Of a DNA stretch of 64,000 nucleotides, positions 16,913 through 25,981 are shown piece after piece. Under the pieces are notes generated by a model. That model saw nothing but the letters and a program-made list of their open reading frames with translations. It was not told the origin of the DNA and searched no databases. The translations under genes were made by a program, and so were the position numbers. Source of the stretch: Corynebacterium propinquum DSM 44285 (lineage in GTDB: Bacteria > Actinomycetota > Actinomycetes > Mycobacteriales > Mycobacteriaceae); the NCBI RefSeq assembly GCF_000375525.1, contig NZ_AQXC01000003.1:1-64000 (forward strand), read 5' to 3'. The stretch's first letter is position 1, and every line of letters begins with the position of its first letter.

Positions 16913-18146
16913 AGTACCGGCCCAGGAATTCATCGCGGTACTCGCGGTAATAACCGCCGTCGATCGATTGCCGGATGCTATCAACCAGGCGAATCATGAA
17001 TTCCAGATTGTGGATCGTGCACAACGTGCCCGCCAGAAACTCCTTGGCCTTGAGCAAGTGCCGGATATACGCGCGCGAATAATTCTGCGAAACATAGCCA
17101 CCGAATTCCTCATCGACACCAGAAAAGTCCCGCTCAAAGCGCTTGTTCTTCAGGTTCATCCGGCCATCCAGCGTGTAGACACCACCGCGGCGGCCCAGGC
17201 GCGTCGGCGAGACGCAATCGAAGGTATCCGCGCCGTTTTCAATCGCCCAGAACACGTCGTCCGGTTCGGAAATGCCCAGCAGGTGGCGAGGTTTATCGTC
17301 GGGAAGCTCGTCGCACACCCAGCCGACGATCGTGCCCAGCATGCCCTTATCCAACGCGCCACCAATGCCATAGCCACCGAAACCACGCCGACCGGCCGCC
17401 TCGGCCTCCTGCGATAACGACACCAGCCCACGGGTGGCCTGCCGGCGCAGATCCTCATGCTGCGCCCCCTGGATCACGCCCCACAGCGACTGCTTCGGCC
17501 GGTGCGCACGCTCCCGCGTCAACCGGTCGTGCTCTAGCAGGCAGCGCTCCGCCCAACGATGCGTGCGCGCCACCGATTCTTCCTGGTACGCGCGGGTATC
17601 GACCAGCGTGGTCAGCTCGTCGAACGCAAACATGATATCCGCACCCAAACCATGCTGAATCTGCAGCGACTTCTCCGGAGTAAACCGGTGCCGCGAACCG
17701 TCCAACACACTGCGGAAATTCACGCCGTCCTCGTCGACAATCGCCAACGAATCCTTGTTCACCTTCCGCGGGGTGTACTCAGCCATCTCCTGCTCATAGT
17801 CCATCTTGATGGTCTTTTTATGCCCCACGCCCAGGCTCATCACCTGAAAACCACCAGAATCGGTGTAGGTAGGCCCATGCCAGCTTTCAAACTTGGCGAC
17901 GCCGCCGGCCTCATCGACAATGTCATGGCCGGGCTGCAAATACAGGTGGTACGCGTTGGACAGGATCGCCTGCGCACCGGTGAGCCGAATTTGTTCCGGG
18001 CTCAGCGTTTTCACCGTCGCCTTGGTCGCTACCGGGATAAACGCCGGGGTATTAATCGGGCCATGCGGGGTGGTGATCGTGCCCGTCCGGCCCTGCATTC
18101 CCGGCAGATCCAGGTGGGTATTGACGGTGAAACTCAGATCAGTCAT
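16896..18146 (-). CDS. tgt: Queuine/preQ1 tRNA-ribosyltransferase, zinc-ligand-deficient variant
   Basis: 416 aa TIM-barrel TGT that exchanges G34 of GUN-anticodon tRNAs for a queuosine precursor. The substrate-pocket Asp lies in TDSGGFQVMSL, GGYGIGG is the 7-deazaguanine-binding strand, and the nucleophile region is FDCVSPTRLGRRGG. In characterised bacterial TGTs the structural zinc is held by CxCxxC plus a His, followed by NYSRAY. Here that segment reads FGGYVSQNYSRAY, so all three Cys are replaced while the His of TIHNLEF remains. The gene lies 5 bp after mmpL and overlaps gluQ, implying one mRNA. Confidence 0.92.
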   Translation of the reverse strand: MTDLSFTVNTHLDLPGMQGRTGTITTPHGPINTPAFIPVATKATVKTLSPEQIRLTGAQAILSNAYHLYLQPGHDIVDEAGGVAKFESWHGPTYTDSGGFQVMSLGVGHKKTIKMDYEQEMAEYTPRKVNKDSLAIVDEDGVNFRSVLDGSRHRFTPEKSLQIQHGLGADIMFAFDELTTLVDTRAYQEESVARTHRWAERCLLEHDRLTRERAHRPKQSLWGVIQGAQHEDLRRQATRGLVSLSQEAEAAGRRGFGGYGIGGALDKGMLGTIVGWVCDELPDDKPRHLLGISEPDDVFWAIENGADTFDCVSPTRLGRRGGVYTLDGRMNLKNKRFERDFSGVDEEFGGYVSQNYSRAYIRHLLKAKEFLAGTLCTIHNLEFMIRLVDSIRQSIDGGYYREYRDEFLGRYYAHTK

Positions 18147-18151
18147 AGCGG

Positions 18152-20629
18152 TCAGTTTATCGTGCGATGCTTGCTGGGTTGCTCATTACGCAGGGCATGC
18201 TCGTTTTGCCGTTCTTCCCGATCCAGCGCGGGCACCTCGTCGTCATCTTCCAAGCTGGTGCCTTCCACATCCAGGTGCGGGATCACCTTGTCCAGCCAGC
18301 GTGGCCACCACCAGTTGCCGCGCCCCATCAAAAACATCGCGGCGGGCACAAACGTCATGCGGATGAAGAAGGCGTCGAAAAGCACCGCCACACCCAGCGC
18401 AAAACCGAAAATACTGATAAACGGCAACGGCTGGCCAATGAAGCCAACGAACACCGCGATCATAATGACAGCTGCGGCCGTGACGACGCGCGCGCCCTGG
18501 CTAAACCCAGCAATGGTGGAATAATCGATCCGGTTGTAATCCCGCGCATCCGGGTCATGCCGGGCGAATTTCTGCAGACCATCCCCGTGCGTCGCGGCAA
18601 AAGCCTCCCGCATGCGGGTGACCAAAAAGATCTGATAATCCATGGCCAGCCCGAAAGTCAGGCCAATGAGGAAGATCGGCATAAACGAGATCAACGGCCC
18701 CGGAGCATCGACGAAGCCGCCCAAGCCTTCCTGCCAAAACAGCACCGTGACGCCGAAAGCCGCGCCCACCGAAAGCAAGAACCCGACCCCGGCGACCAGC
18801 GGAACCAGCAGGGAGCGGAAGACCATGATCAACAAGAGCACGGCCACGCCGACGACTACCGCCAGATACAGCGGCATGACCTGGGCCAGGCGCTCAGTGA
18901 TATCCACCTGCACCGCCGTCAGGCCGGTCAGGCCGACGCTGACACCCGTAGCACGTTCGACCTCCGCGTTGACGCGGTTCAGGTTTTCCACCAGGTCGAC
19001 GGTGGCGGAATCAGCCGGGCCGGTTTTCGGGGTGACCAGGATCTGGGCGGCGCGGCCGTCGTCGGCAAGATCCACCAACTGGGCATGCTCAACGGCGGAC
19101 AACGTGTTGATCTGGTTGACGGTGTACAGAAAACTCGCGCGGGCAGCTTTATCCTCGCGGGTGAGATCTTCAGCCTCGCCCTGCAGCTCAATCATCGCCT
19201 GCAGCGCGGCGGCGTCCTCATTAACAGTGTGGGCGTCGACAAGCGTCAACAGCGGGCCATTCGTGCCCGGACCAAAACCCTCGGCCTTCAAATCCGCGGC
19301 CTTGCGCTGAGTGGTGTCCGGGCTGCCCGTGGTGTCATTCGGCAACGCGAGCTCCAGGCGCGTCAACGGCGTGGCAGCCGCACCCAACCCGAGCACAACC
19401 AGCAACAACAGCACAGCCGGGAAACGCTGCACGAGGCCCACCCAGCGCCGACCCAGCGTCGGGCCCTGCTTCACCGTGCCGTTGCGACGCGGGCGGCCTG
19501 CGATACCGGGGAGTGCGAAGCCGAAGGCGCGATCGCCAAGCAAGCCCAAAATCGCAGGCAACAGCGTCAACGGCACGACGGTAGCCAGAGCGACGGTCGC
19601 TGCCGCGGCCAGACCCATCGCGGTCAGGAACTCGATCTGCGCAACCCAAAGCATGGCCAGCGCGATGAAGTTGGTAAGCCCCGCGAAAACCACCGACGAG
19701 CCCGCCGTACCGCAGGCCAGGGCGATGGCTTTGTCATTCGGCAGACGCTGTTGCTCGCTGCGGTAACGCGACATCACAAACAGCGCATAGTCAATGCCGA
19801 CAGCCAGGCCGACCATGAGCGCCAACACCGGGGTCATGTCATTCAGCTCTGCAAAGCCGGTGGCCGTGATGACCCACAATGCACCGATGGCCACAGCCAC
19901 GATCGCGGTCACGATCGGCAGAATCGCCGCAATCATCGAGCCGAAAGTCACCACCAGCACGATGAAGGCGATGGACAAACCGATCCACTCGTTGGACAAC
20001 TCGATCTCGATCGGGTCACCAAAGCCTTCGCCGGAAGCCTCCACCGTCAGCCCAGCGTCACGGCCAATATCCATAGCGCTGTGCACGGCGTCGTACTGCT
20101 CCGGCTGCACCTCATAGGCATTCGGAGCATCGAATTTGAAGGTGGTCCAGCCGATGGTTTCGTCGTCATTGAGCAGGCGCAAATGTTGCGCATCCAGGCG
20201 GGCGGTTTCTTCCGGCAGGCCCTGCTCGACGCCCATGCGCTCGACGGTTTCCACCAGCTCCGGCGACAGCGTGACCGGGTTGCCGAAACGCAGCTCATCC
20301 TCGATGACCAGGTTTTCCTCCAGGCTGGCGATGACGTCGTCAATCGCGGCAGTGTTGTCCGGATCGCTGAGTTTTTCGCCCTCCGGGGCTTGGAAGACCA
20401 GGTTCACCGTGGCTGCGGCGGCCGGGTTTCCGCCTTCTGGGAACAGCTCGACGACGCGCTTGGTGGTGTCGATCGTCGGGGTATCGTCGATTTCGAAGTC
20501 ACCGGTGAACGAGCCGGACAGGCTCAACGCCGCGCCGACGGATGCCGCCAGGATGACGATCCAGGCGATGATCACGCTCCAGCTATGGCGGAAGGAGAAC
20601 AAACCCAGCCGGTACAAAAACTTTGCCAC
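18152..20629 (-). CDS. MmpL-family RND transporter
   Basis: 825 aa from a GTG at 20629. Two RND halves are visible: helix 1 (SVIIAWIVILAASVGAALSL), a large extracytoplasmic loop (about residues 45-190), a five-helix block, a second loop (about 405-560) and a second five-helix block. Family motifs include the Asp-bearing GLAVGIDYALFVMSRYRSE and, in the second half, GLTFGLAMDYQIFLVTRMRE; the D-Y pairs belong to the proton relay. Members export lipids such as trehalose monomycolate, siderophores or drugs. The C-terminal tail is highly charged. First gene of the tgt-gluQ unit, perhaps only by transcription. Substrate undetermined. Confidence 0.9.
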   Translation of the reverse strand: MAKFLYRLGLFSFRHSWSVIIAWIVILAASVGAALSLSGSFTGDFEIDDTPTIDTTKRVVELFPEGGNPAAAATVNLVFQAPEGEKLSDPDNTAAIDDVIASLEENLVIEDELRFGNPVTLSPELVETVERMGVEQGLPEETARLDAQHLRLLNDDETIGWTTFKFDAPNAYEVQPEQYDAVHSAMDIGRDAGLTVEASGEGFGDPIEIELSNEWIGLSIAFIVLVVTFGSMIAAILPIVTAIVAVAIGALWVITATGFAELNDMTPVLALMVGLAVGIDYALFVMSRYRSEQQRLPNDKAIALACGTAGSSVVFAGLTNFIALAMLWVAQIEFLTAMGLAAAATVALATVVPLTLLPAILGLLGDRAFGFALPGIAGRPRRNGTVKQGPTLGRRWVGLVQRFPAVLLLLVVLGLGAAATPLTRLELALPNDTTGSPDTTQRKAADLKAEGFGPGTNGPLLTLVDAHTVNEDAAALQAMIELQGEAEDLTREDKAARASFLYTVNQINTLSAVEHAQLVDLADDGRAAQILVTPKTGPADSATVDLVENLNRVNAEVERATGVSVGLTGLTAVQVDITERLAQVMPLYLAVVVGVAVLLLIMVFRSLLVPLVAGVGFLLSVGAAFGVTVLFWQEGLGGFVDAPGPLISFMPIFLIGLTFGLAMDYQIFLVTRMREAFAATHGDGLQKFARHDPDARDYNRIDYSTIAGFSQGARVVTAAAVIMIAVFVGFIGQPLPFISIFGFALGVAVLFDAFFIRMTFVPAAMFLMGRGNWWWPRWLDKVIPHLDVEGTSLEDDDEVPALDREERQNEHALRNEQPSKHRTIN

Positions 20630-20694
20630 GTTGTTCGCCTTACTCTCGCCACTGCTGCTAGCCAGCGCTGTTAGCTAACACTGTTGTCGATATT

Positions 20695-20726
20695 AAAAAA
20701 GCAGACCCTTGGTATAAGGATCTGCT
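20695..20726 (-). terminator. Rho-independent terminator after tRNA-Ser
   Basis: On the minus strand the arms AGCAGA/TCTGCT and CCTT/AAGG form a stem closed by a 5-nt loop with one internal mismatch, followed directly by a run of six U. It lies just beyond the 3' CCA of tRNA-Ser and before mmpL, so it ends the tRNA transcript. Confidence 0.85.
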
Positions 20727-20733
20727 CGAAAAA

Positions 20734-20824
20734 TGGCGGTGGCGGCGGGATTCGAACCCGCGGTTGGGGGTTACCCAACAAACGCTTTCGAGGCGTTCAC
20801 CTTCGGCCGCTCGGACACGCCACC
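20734..20824 (-). tRNA. serV: tRNA-Ser (anticodon CGA)
   Basis: A class II tRNA of 91 nt including an encoded CCA. Acceptor GGTGGCG pairs with CGCCACC, the discriminator is G, the anticodon arm AACGC-CTCGAAA-GCGTT gives CGA (reads UCG), a long variable arm is present, and the T arm GCGGG-TTCGAAT-CCCGC is regular. The G73 discriminator and variable arm confirm serine identity. The symbol follows common usage and is not proven. Confidence 0.93.
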
Positions 20825-20992
20825 GCCGATAAGGATAGAACAGACCGCGGGCTGTGTCCAAATCCGGGGAGGGTTGGCGGGTGGGTTGGCTGGGTGAGGT
20901 GTGTAGGGTGTGGGGCGTGTGCGAGGTGAACCAGGTGGACGGCCGTTGCAGAGAGAAAACCGGGATGGGCAAGGCGGAATAAGTCGCGTAAG

Positions 20993-21060
20993 TGGCGCCG
21001 TTTTGCAAATAGACACCCAAAACAGGGCCCAAATCAGACTCTATTTGTAAAACGGCACCA
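20993..21060. repeat. Long inverted repeat, relative of the one at 1303-1358
   Basis: GCCGTTTTGCAAATAGA (20997-21013) pairs with TCTATTTGTAAAACGGC (21040-21056) with one G:U, and the stem extends three more pairs beyond a mismatch. The core CAAATAG...CTATTTGTAAAA is the same as in the 1.3-kb hairpin. It lies in a 480-bp non-coding gap (20825-21300) that otherwise shows only GT-rich sequence and a terminator. Confidence 0.6.
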
Positions 21061-21206
21061 TTTCCGGAGCAGCCGCACCCGAAAAAACTGCACCCGCACG
21101 CTTCAGCACCAAACCCGGACTCCAGCGCAGCCGTCGGCACGCATCTACCCCCACCGCCGACGCAGCGCCCCCAAAAGCCATGCCCACCCCGCACACCCCA
21201 CACACA

Positions 21207-21258
21207 GAAAAACCGCCCGCCGCATGCAGTGCGCAATGCACCCCACGCGAACGGGCGG
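21207..21258 (-). terminator. Terminator of the CsbD-like gene
   Basis: On the minus strand CCGCCCG (21252-21258) and CGGGCGG (21213-21219) enclose a loop with its own GCAT-rich dyad, and are followed by five U at 21212-21208. Location 45 bp after the CsbD stop fits intrinsic termination. Confidence 0.7.
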
Positions 21259-21302
21259 AAACCCCGGCCAGCACAGCTAACCGGGTGTTTTAAGCAGACA
21301 AT

Positions 21303-21527
21303 TTACTTGTCGTCGGTCAGCTTGCCGAGGGTCTCGGAAGCCTTGTCCTTCAGGTCGTCAGCCTTGTCTTCGACCTTGTCCTTGGCGTCGTTGGCGGTGC
21401 CCTTAGCCTCAGCAGCTGCGGCTTCGCCCTTGCCTTCGTTCTTCATCTCGTCGTTGTCGAGAACCTCTCCAACGATCTCTTTGCCCTTAGCCTTAGCCTT
21501 GTCCAGGAAGCTTTCTGCATCAGCCAT
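21303..21527 (-). CDS. CsbD-family stress protein
   Basis: 74 aa, almost entirely charged and helical: FLDKAKAKGKEIVGEVLDND, then EAKGTANDAKDKVEDKADDL. This is the CsbD-like pattern of a short hydrophilic protein induced in general stress (sigma-B regulon in Bacillus). No hydrophobic segment or cysteine is present. TAGGAGGGAAAAG provides a strong ribosome site before the ATG. Biochemical function of the family is unknown. It is monocistronic, with its own terminator. Confidence 0.85.
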   Translation of the reverse strand: MADAESFLDKAKAKGKEIVGEVLDNDEMKNEGKGEAAAAEAKGTANDAKDKVEDKADDLKDKASETLGKLTDDK

Positions 21528-21584
21528 AATCTTTTCCCTCCTAGGAAACGTTTGTGAAGCTAACAGGAACCACTGTACCGGAGA

Positions 21585-22148
21585 TCACCGCCGCAAGTCT
21601 GAAAAGAAGCTGTGAATTAGCCGCTGACTTTCGTATTCTGCCACCCCACCGCGGACTTCCGGCACGTACAAGGCTCCGGGCGCGCGCACCGCATCCACGT
21701 ATGACCCGCACGCCCCGGTTTTCGGTTCCCAGGCACCAAACACGATGCTGCCTATCCGCGCAGCCACGGCCGCTCCCGCGCACATCACACACGGCTCCAG
21801 GGTGACCACGAGCTCGCAGTCCTCCAGCCGCCAGCGCCCGAGTTTTTTTGCAGCTGCCCGCAGGGCCAGAACTTCGGCGTGTGCGGTGGGGTCATTGTCC
21901 GCTTGCCGACGGTTGGTGGCCGCCGCGACTGGCTCGTCGTCCGGGCCAAACACGACTGCCCCGACGGGGATGTCCCCGGCCGGGGTGTCGCGCGCGGCTG
22001 CAAGAGCACGGTCCATGCGGGAGCGTGCGCGCGTAAGCACGGATTGCTCCGGGAGCACTGGGTATGGCGATGCGCCCGCCGATGCGTCGTCAGGTACCCG
22101 GCGCTGCACTGCGCCCGCCGATGCGCCCACCGATGCGTCGTCAAGCAC
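21585..22148 (-). CDS. tadA: tRNA(Arg) adenosine-34 deaminase
   Basis: 187 aa. Cytidine-deaminase-fold zinc enzyme that turns A34 of tRNA-Arg(ACG) into inosine. Visible sites are TAHAEVLALR (zinc His and catalytic Glu) and LEPCVMCAGA (zinc Cys pair). The GTG at 22148, with AGAGGG upstream, gives a 44-residue leader made of repeated DDAS-GAS units before the normal N-terminus (RSRMDRALAAARD). An internal start near that Met is possible and would give a standard-length enzyme. It begins 12 bp after its upstream partner gene, an arrangement conserved in actinobacteria. Confidence 0.92.
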   Translation of the reverse strand: MLDDASVGASAGAVQRRVPDDASAGASPYPVLPEQSVLTRARSRMDRALAAARDTPAGDIPVGAVVFGPDDEPVAAATNRRQADNDPTAHAEVLALRAAAKKLGRWRLEDCELVVTLEPCVMCAGAAVAARIGSIVFGAWEPKTGACGSYVDAVRAPGALYVPEVRGGVAEYESQRLIHSFFSDLRR

Positions 22149-22160
22149 GAAACGGACCCT

Positions 22161-22655
22161 CTAATCCAGCCCGGTGACGTCCAGGAATTCTTCGTCGAAG
22201 CCGAGCTCTTCGGCGATGCGCACCAGCTGGTCGCTGGGGGATTCATCCAAGTTGTCGGTCATCACCTCCAGCATCTGCTCGGAAACACCCAAGTCTGCGA
22301 GAATGTCGAAATCGCCGTCGGCCCAGCCTTCGATCTCGTCGAGTTCGTCGACGTCGATATCCGGAACGTCGATGTTCAGCCGGTCCAGCACAGAGGCGGC
22401 GAAGTCGTCGTCGACGGCCATCGTGGCGTCGGAAAGCAGCAGCCGCACCCCGCCGGGCGTGGGGCGGACCAGCACGAAGTAGTCGTCGTCAACGCAGAGC
22501 ATCGCGAAAGCAGCCGATTCCGAACGCAGATTGCGCACCTGGGTGATGGACGTGTCGATGTCGTCGAAATCATCCGCGTAGCTGCGCACAGTCCAGGCGC
22601 CATCGACGGTGGTGACGACGACGGAGAAGCTCGGGCCAAAATCTTGCTGGTTCAT
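22161..22655 (-). CDS. Putative tRNA adenosine deaminase-associated protein
   Basis: 164 aa from the ATG at 22655; an ATG 7 codons earlier is possible, and neither has a well-spaced ribosome site. Very acidic (many Asp/Glu, such as DVPDIDVDELDEIEGWADGD). It matches the actinobacterial family always found next to tadA, whose molecular role is not established. No catalytic motif is recognised. It is transcribed with tadA (12-bp gap) and divergently from tyrA; the two start codons are under 45 bp apart, so the promoters must overlap. Confidence 0.8.
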   Translation of the reverse strand: MNQQDFGPSFSVVVTTVDGAWTVRSYADDFDDIDTSITQVRNLRSESAAFAMLCVDDDYFVLVRPTPGGVRLLLSDATMAVDDDFAASVLDRLNIDVPDIDVDELDEIEGWADGDFDILADLGVSEQMLEVMTDNLDESPSDQLVRIAEELGFDEEFLDVTGLD

Positions 22656-22694
22656 ACCTCGTGAGACTAGTCGCATTCTGGCAAAATTGATACC

Positions 22695-23723
22695 GTGCTA
22701 TCCTCCAGAATTTCGCGTCCAGTGTGTTTAGTCGGTCTCGGGCTGATCGGAGGTTCTTTGCTGCGCGATTTAGTCGCAGCTGGCGATACCGCCTATGGCT
22801 ATAACCGTTCGACGTCCGGCGCGCGTAAGGCGGTCTCGGAGGGCTATGACGTCTCCGATGATTTGCCGCAGGTGCTGCGTCGGGCGGAGGAAGACAATGC
22901 GCTGATCGTCGTCGCGGTGCCCATGTTTGCGGTGGGTGCGGTGTTGGATCAGATCGCGGAATACGCCCCCAGCTGCGGCATCAGTGATGTCGTGAGTGTG
23001 AAGTGGGAGGTGTACGCGGAGATTCGCAAACGGGGCATGGAGGCGCGCTATGTCGGTGGGCATCCGATGGCGGGAACCTCAGAGTCGGGGTGGAATGCCT
23101 CACGCAAAGGTTTGTTTGAGCGCGCCACCTGGGCAATTACCTATGACTACGCTGATCAGCAACAAAAAAATGGCCAGCCCATTGATGCGGGCTGGATTGA
23201 GCTGTTTACCGACGTCGTGCGCATGGCGAGCGCTACTGGCGCCGAGGCCATCCCGGCGCGGGTGGTCAATCACGATCACGCCGTCGCCCGGGTTTCACAT
23301 TTGCCGCATTTGATGGCGTTGGCGTTGTCGGTGACCGGCGATAACGGCGGCATTTTGGCGCAGTCGCTGGCTGCGGGTTCGTTTAAAGACGCCACGCGAG
23401 TGGCAGGCACGAACCCAGAATTGATTCAGGCGATGTGTGAGACGAACTCCGTGGCGCTGTGCGAGGCGCTGGAAGAAGCGATCGAGTTATTAGCCGAAGC
23501 CCACGACACGCTGTCGCAGGATCCGCCGTCGATCCGGGAGCTCGCCGTAGCGGGTAACCGGGCGCGGCGTCGTTTGGAGGCACGCACTGGCGCGCGCCGT
23601 GAATCGGTGTCGCCAGTGAAGATTTCTTCCCGCCCGGTGTTGCGGTTCCATCCGGGTTCGCCGGGCTGGGTGAACCAGCTCCGGCAAACGGAATCAACCG
23701 GCGGCCGGATGGAGATTTTTTAG
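22695..23723 (+). CDS. tyrA: Prephenate/arogenate dehydrogenase
   Basis: 342 aa from a GTG at 22695. N-terminal Rossmann domain with VGLGLIGGSLLRDL as the dinucleotide-binding loop and VVAVPMFAVGAVLD as a later strand; the substrate His is in YVGGHPMAGTSESGW. The C-terminal helical dimerisation domain contains NHDHAVARVSHLPH, also part of the active site. It makes tyrosine by oxidative decarboxylation of prephenate or, as reported in corynebacteria, arogenate; sequence alone does not settle which. No chorismate mutase or ACT domain is fused. The start lies in a short divergent promoter region. Confidence 0.93.
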   Translation: MLSSRISRPVCLVGLGLIGGSLLRDLVAAGDTAYGYNRSTSGARKAVSEGYDVSDDLPQVLRRAEEDNALIVVAVPMFAVGAVLDQIAEYAPSCGISDVVSVKWEVYAEIRKRGMEARYVGGHPMAGTSESGWNASRKGLFERATWAITYDYADQQQKNGQPIDAGWIELFTDVVRMASATGAEAIPARVVNHDHAVARVSHLPHLMALALSVTGDNGGILAQSLAAGSFKDATRVAGTNPELIQAMCETNSVALCEALEEAIELLAEAHDTLSQDPPSIRELAVAGNRARRRLEARTGARRESVSPVKISSRPVLRFHPGSPGWVNQLRQTESTGGRMEIF

Positions 23724-23795
23724 GCCTCCCCCGCCGCCCCGGCTCCAGCCCGGTCAAGCAGCCCGTTACGGGCGGGAAGAAGGGCCCAAGCTTCT

Positions 23796-25940
23796 TTAAG
23801 CCGAAACGCTGTTATCGCCGCCGTCGACACCGCCGTCGTTCAGCATTGGCACGTTCCACGCGCTCTTCGGGGTGGCGAAAGCTTCAGTCAGCACCTGTGA
23901 CCATGGGCCAAGGGAGTCGACCAGGTCGTTGATGGCAGCACGGGCGGCTTTCACGCGGCCGGATGGCAGCATGTTGTGTTCCTGGTACCAACCGGCGTGT
24001 TTGATCAGCAGGTCGAAGAAGAACAAGCTGCGGACCTGCTCGAATACCTGGCGTTCGGCGGAGCCTTCTGGCAGCTCCAGTTCGGCTTCCACCATGGTGC
24101 GCATCAGCAGCGAGTCGACGTGCGCCCAGGACACGGCGATCAGGTGATCCTGGGTCTTGTCGACGATCTCAGCGGCCTCAGCACGGTCTGCCTTGCGGGC
24201 CGGGGCGATACGACGCACCAGCGAGCGCAACACGGCCTGCTCGCGGTCTTCAATGAGCTTGACCTGGTAACCGGCGTCGAATAGCGAGTCTTCGTCGCGG
24301 TTGGAGACCAGATCGATGACGGACTGCACGCCGGAGCGGATACCGGTGCGGCGGCGGACGGTATCGGCAGCGGTTTCCACGCCGTATTTGACCATGTCCC
24401 ATGGGGAAAGGTCCTGCATATCGCGGCCGAAGGCGGTCAGCAGGTGTTTGCCCACCATCTGGATCAACACCGTGTTGTCACCTTCGAAGGTGGAATAAAT
24501 ATCGGCGTCGGCACGCAGGGTGGTCAGGAGGTTTTCCGACATGTATCCGGCACCACCGCAGGCTTCGCGCATTTCTTGCAGCGTCTTGTTCGCGTGCTCG
24601 GTGGATGCGGCTTTGACGGCGGCAGCCAGCGATTCCATCTCGCGGGAAGCAAACAGCTGCTCTTCGGTGGGGTCGGTCACCGACCACTGGCCGCTCGCCT
24701 GCTTAGACAGCATGTCGTCGTAGCGTTCCAGGATGCGGTTTTGCAGCAGCGTCAGCGCGTAGGTGCGCGCCAGCGGGATGAGCAGGCGGCGGCGGTGCTG
24801 ACGGTAATCAATCAGTCGCTTTTCGACGCCCTTTTCGCCGCCTTCAAACTGGCGACGGCGGTTGGCGTAGCGGATGGCGATGTCGCTGGCGGTGCGGGTC
24901 GCTGCCAGACCGGCGCCGCCGACGGTGATGCGGCCGCGGATCAGGGTGCCCAGCATGGTGAAGAAACGGCGGTTGCGTGAGTCAATCGGCGAGACGTAGG
25001 TGCCGTCTTCTTCGACGTCGCCGAAGCGGTTCAGCAAGTTCTCGCGTGGCACGCGCACGTTGTTGAACAACAGGGTTCCGTTGTCCACACCCAACAGACC
25101 GCCCTTGCGGCCATGGTCGCCGATTTCGACGCCGTCGAGTGGGTTGCCGTCCTCGTCCCGGATGGGCACGATCAGGCAGTGCACGCCATGGGATTCTTCT
25201 TCGCCTGGGGTGTAGAGCTGCGCGAATACCGCTGCCATGCGGCCGTCGCGGCCCGCGTTGCCGATGTAGACCTTGCGGGCCGAATCAGTTGGGCTGTTGA
25301 TGATGAATTCGTGGGTGTCTGGATCGTAGGTCGCGGTAGTTTCCAGCTCTTGCACGTTGGAACCGTGGCCGCGTTCGGTCATGGCGTAGCAGCCGAGTAG
25401 TTCCGCGTTTTGGATCTTTTCGATGTAGTGGCGGTGGCGCTCGCTACCCAGGTTGTCGACAGCACCGCCCCACAGGCCCCACTGCACGCCCGATTTAATG
25501 GTCAGCGATGGGTTGATCGAACCGATGGTTTCGATACCAGAAACTGCGGCCAGAGCGTTTCCGGAACCGCCGTTTTCCTTGGAGAATGAGTGGCGGGATT
25601 CGCCGGATTCCACCAGGAACTTGATGTGCTCGTACATGCGGTCGCGTACGGCATCAATGCCGCCATCCAGGCTCAGTGTGAGGTCTTTTTCATCCAGTAC
25701 CTCACGCACAGCTTTACGGTAGGGGGCAGCCTTACCGTCGAGCAGTTTCTGCAGGCCCGCTGCGGCGGAGTGGTCGGGTTCTTTCGGCAGGGTGCGTGGC
25801 GACGATGGCTCTGGGGTGCCCTTGGCCGAGTTGGTTTCCAGGTCAGTGCCTTTTTCACCGGCACCTTTAGCGCCGTTGTCTTTCACGCCGTTGTCCGAAT
25901 CTTTGCCCAGGTTCTTGGCAAATTCTGCGATGCGGTTCAT
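23796..25940 (-). CDS. Acyl-CoA oxidase/dehydrogenase family flavoprotein
   Basis: 714 aa, the length of the ACOX branch rather than the 380-aa dehydrogenases. After about 60 polar residues come an alpha-domain, the FAD/substrate region with CYAMTERGHGSNVQELETTA, the beta-domain, and a long C-terminal double helical domain (GGAGYMSENLLTTLRADADI is the dimer/flavin loop near the catalytic base). It would introduce the trans-2 double bond into acyl-CoA, the first step of beta-oxidation, passing electrons to oxygen or an acceptor. A thiolase gene lies just upstream on the same strand, and reductase and hydratase genes diverge. AGGAGA-type sites precede the ATG. Confidence 0.88.
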   Translation of the reverse strand: MNRIAEFAKNLGKDSDNGVKDNGAKGAGEKGTDLETNSAKGTPEPSSPRTLPKEPDHSAAAGLQKLLDGKAAPYRKAVREVLDEKDLTLSLDGGIDAVRDRMYEHIKFLVESGESRHSFSKENGGSGNALAAVSGIETIGSINPSLTIKSGVQWGLWGGAVDNLGSERHRHYIEKIQNAELLGCYAMTERGHGSNVQELETTATYDPDTHEFIINSPTDSARKVYIGNAGRDGRMAAVFAQLYTPGEEESHGVHCLIVPIRDEDGNPLDGVEIGDHGRKGGLLGVDNGTLLFNNVRVPRENLLNRFGDVEEDGTYVSPIDSRNRRFFTMLGTLIRGRITVGGAGLAATRTASDIAIRYANRRRQFEGGEKGVEKRLIDYRQHRRRLLIPLARTYALTLLQNRILERYDDMLSKQASGQWSVTDPTEEQLFASREMESLAAAVKAASTEHANKTLQEMREACGGAGYMSENLLTTLRADADIYSTFEGDNTVLIQMVGKHLLTAFGRDMQDLSPWDMVKYGVETAADTVRRRTGIRSGVQSVIDLVSNRDEDSLFDAGYQVKLIEDREQAVLRSLVRRIAPARKADRAEAAEIVDKTQDHLIAVSWAHVDSLLMRTMVEAELELPEGSAERQVFEQVRSLFFFDLLIKHAGWYQEHNMLPSGRVKAARAAINDLVDSLGPWSQVLTEAFATPKSAWNVPMLNDGGVDGGDNSVSA

Positions 25941-25981
25941 GGGATTCTCCTTCCAGGAGGGTCTTACTCAAGTTGTTTCAG

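Noticed and set aside
17559..18524. A 321-codon open frame on the plus strand
   Set aside because: Crosses the tgt-mmpL junction in antisense; composition is that of a shadow frame.
18167..20674. An 835-codon open frame on the plus strand
   Set aside because: It is the antisense of the MmpL-family gene, whose helices and motifs are unmistakable. The plus-strand product is Arg/His/Gln-rich without recognisable domains or a ribosome site.
20825..20935. GT-rich run after tRNA-Ser as a possible tandem repeat or minisatellite
   Set aside because: The GGGTG/GGTGTG pattern has no fixed unit; it is biased composition only.
23759..23798. GCCCGTTACGGGC and AGAAG/CTTCT hairpins between tyrA and the acyl-CoA oxidase gene as terminators
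   Set aside because: Stems are short and no T-run follows on either strand; they may help end the convergent transcripts, but the support is too weak to list.
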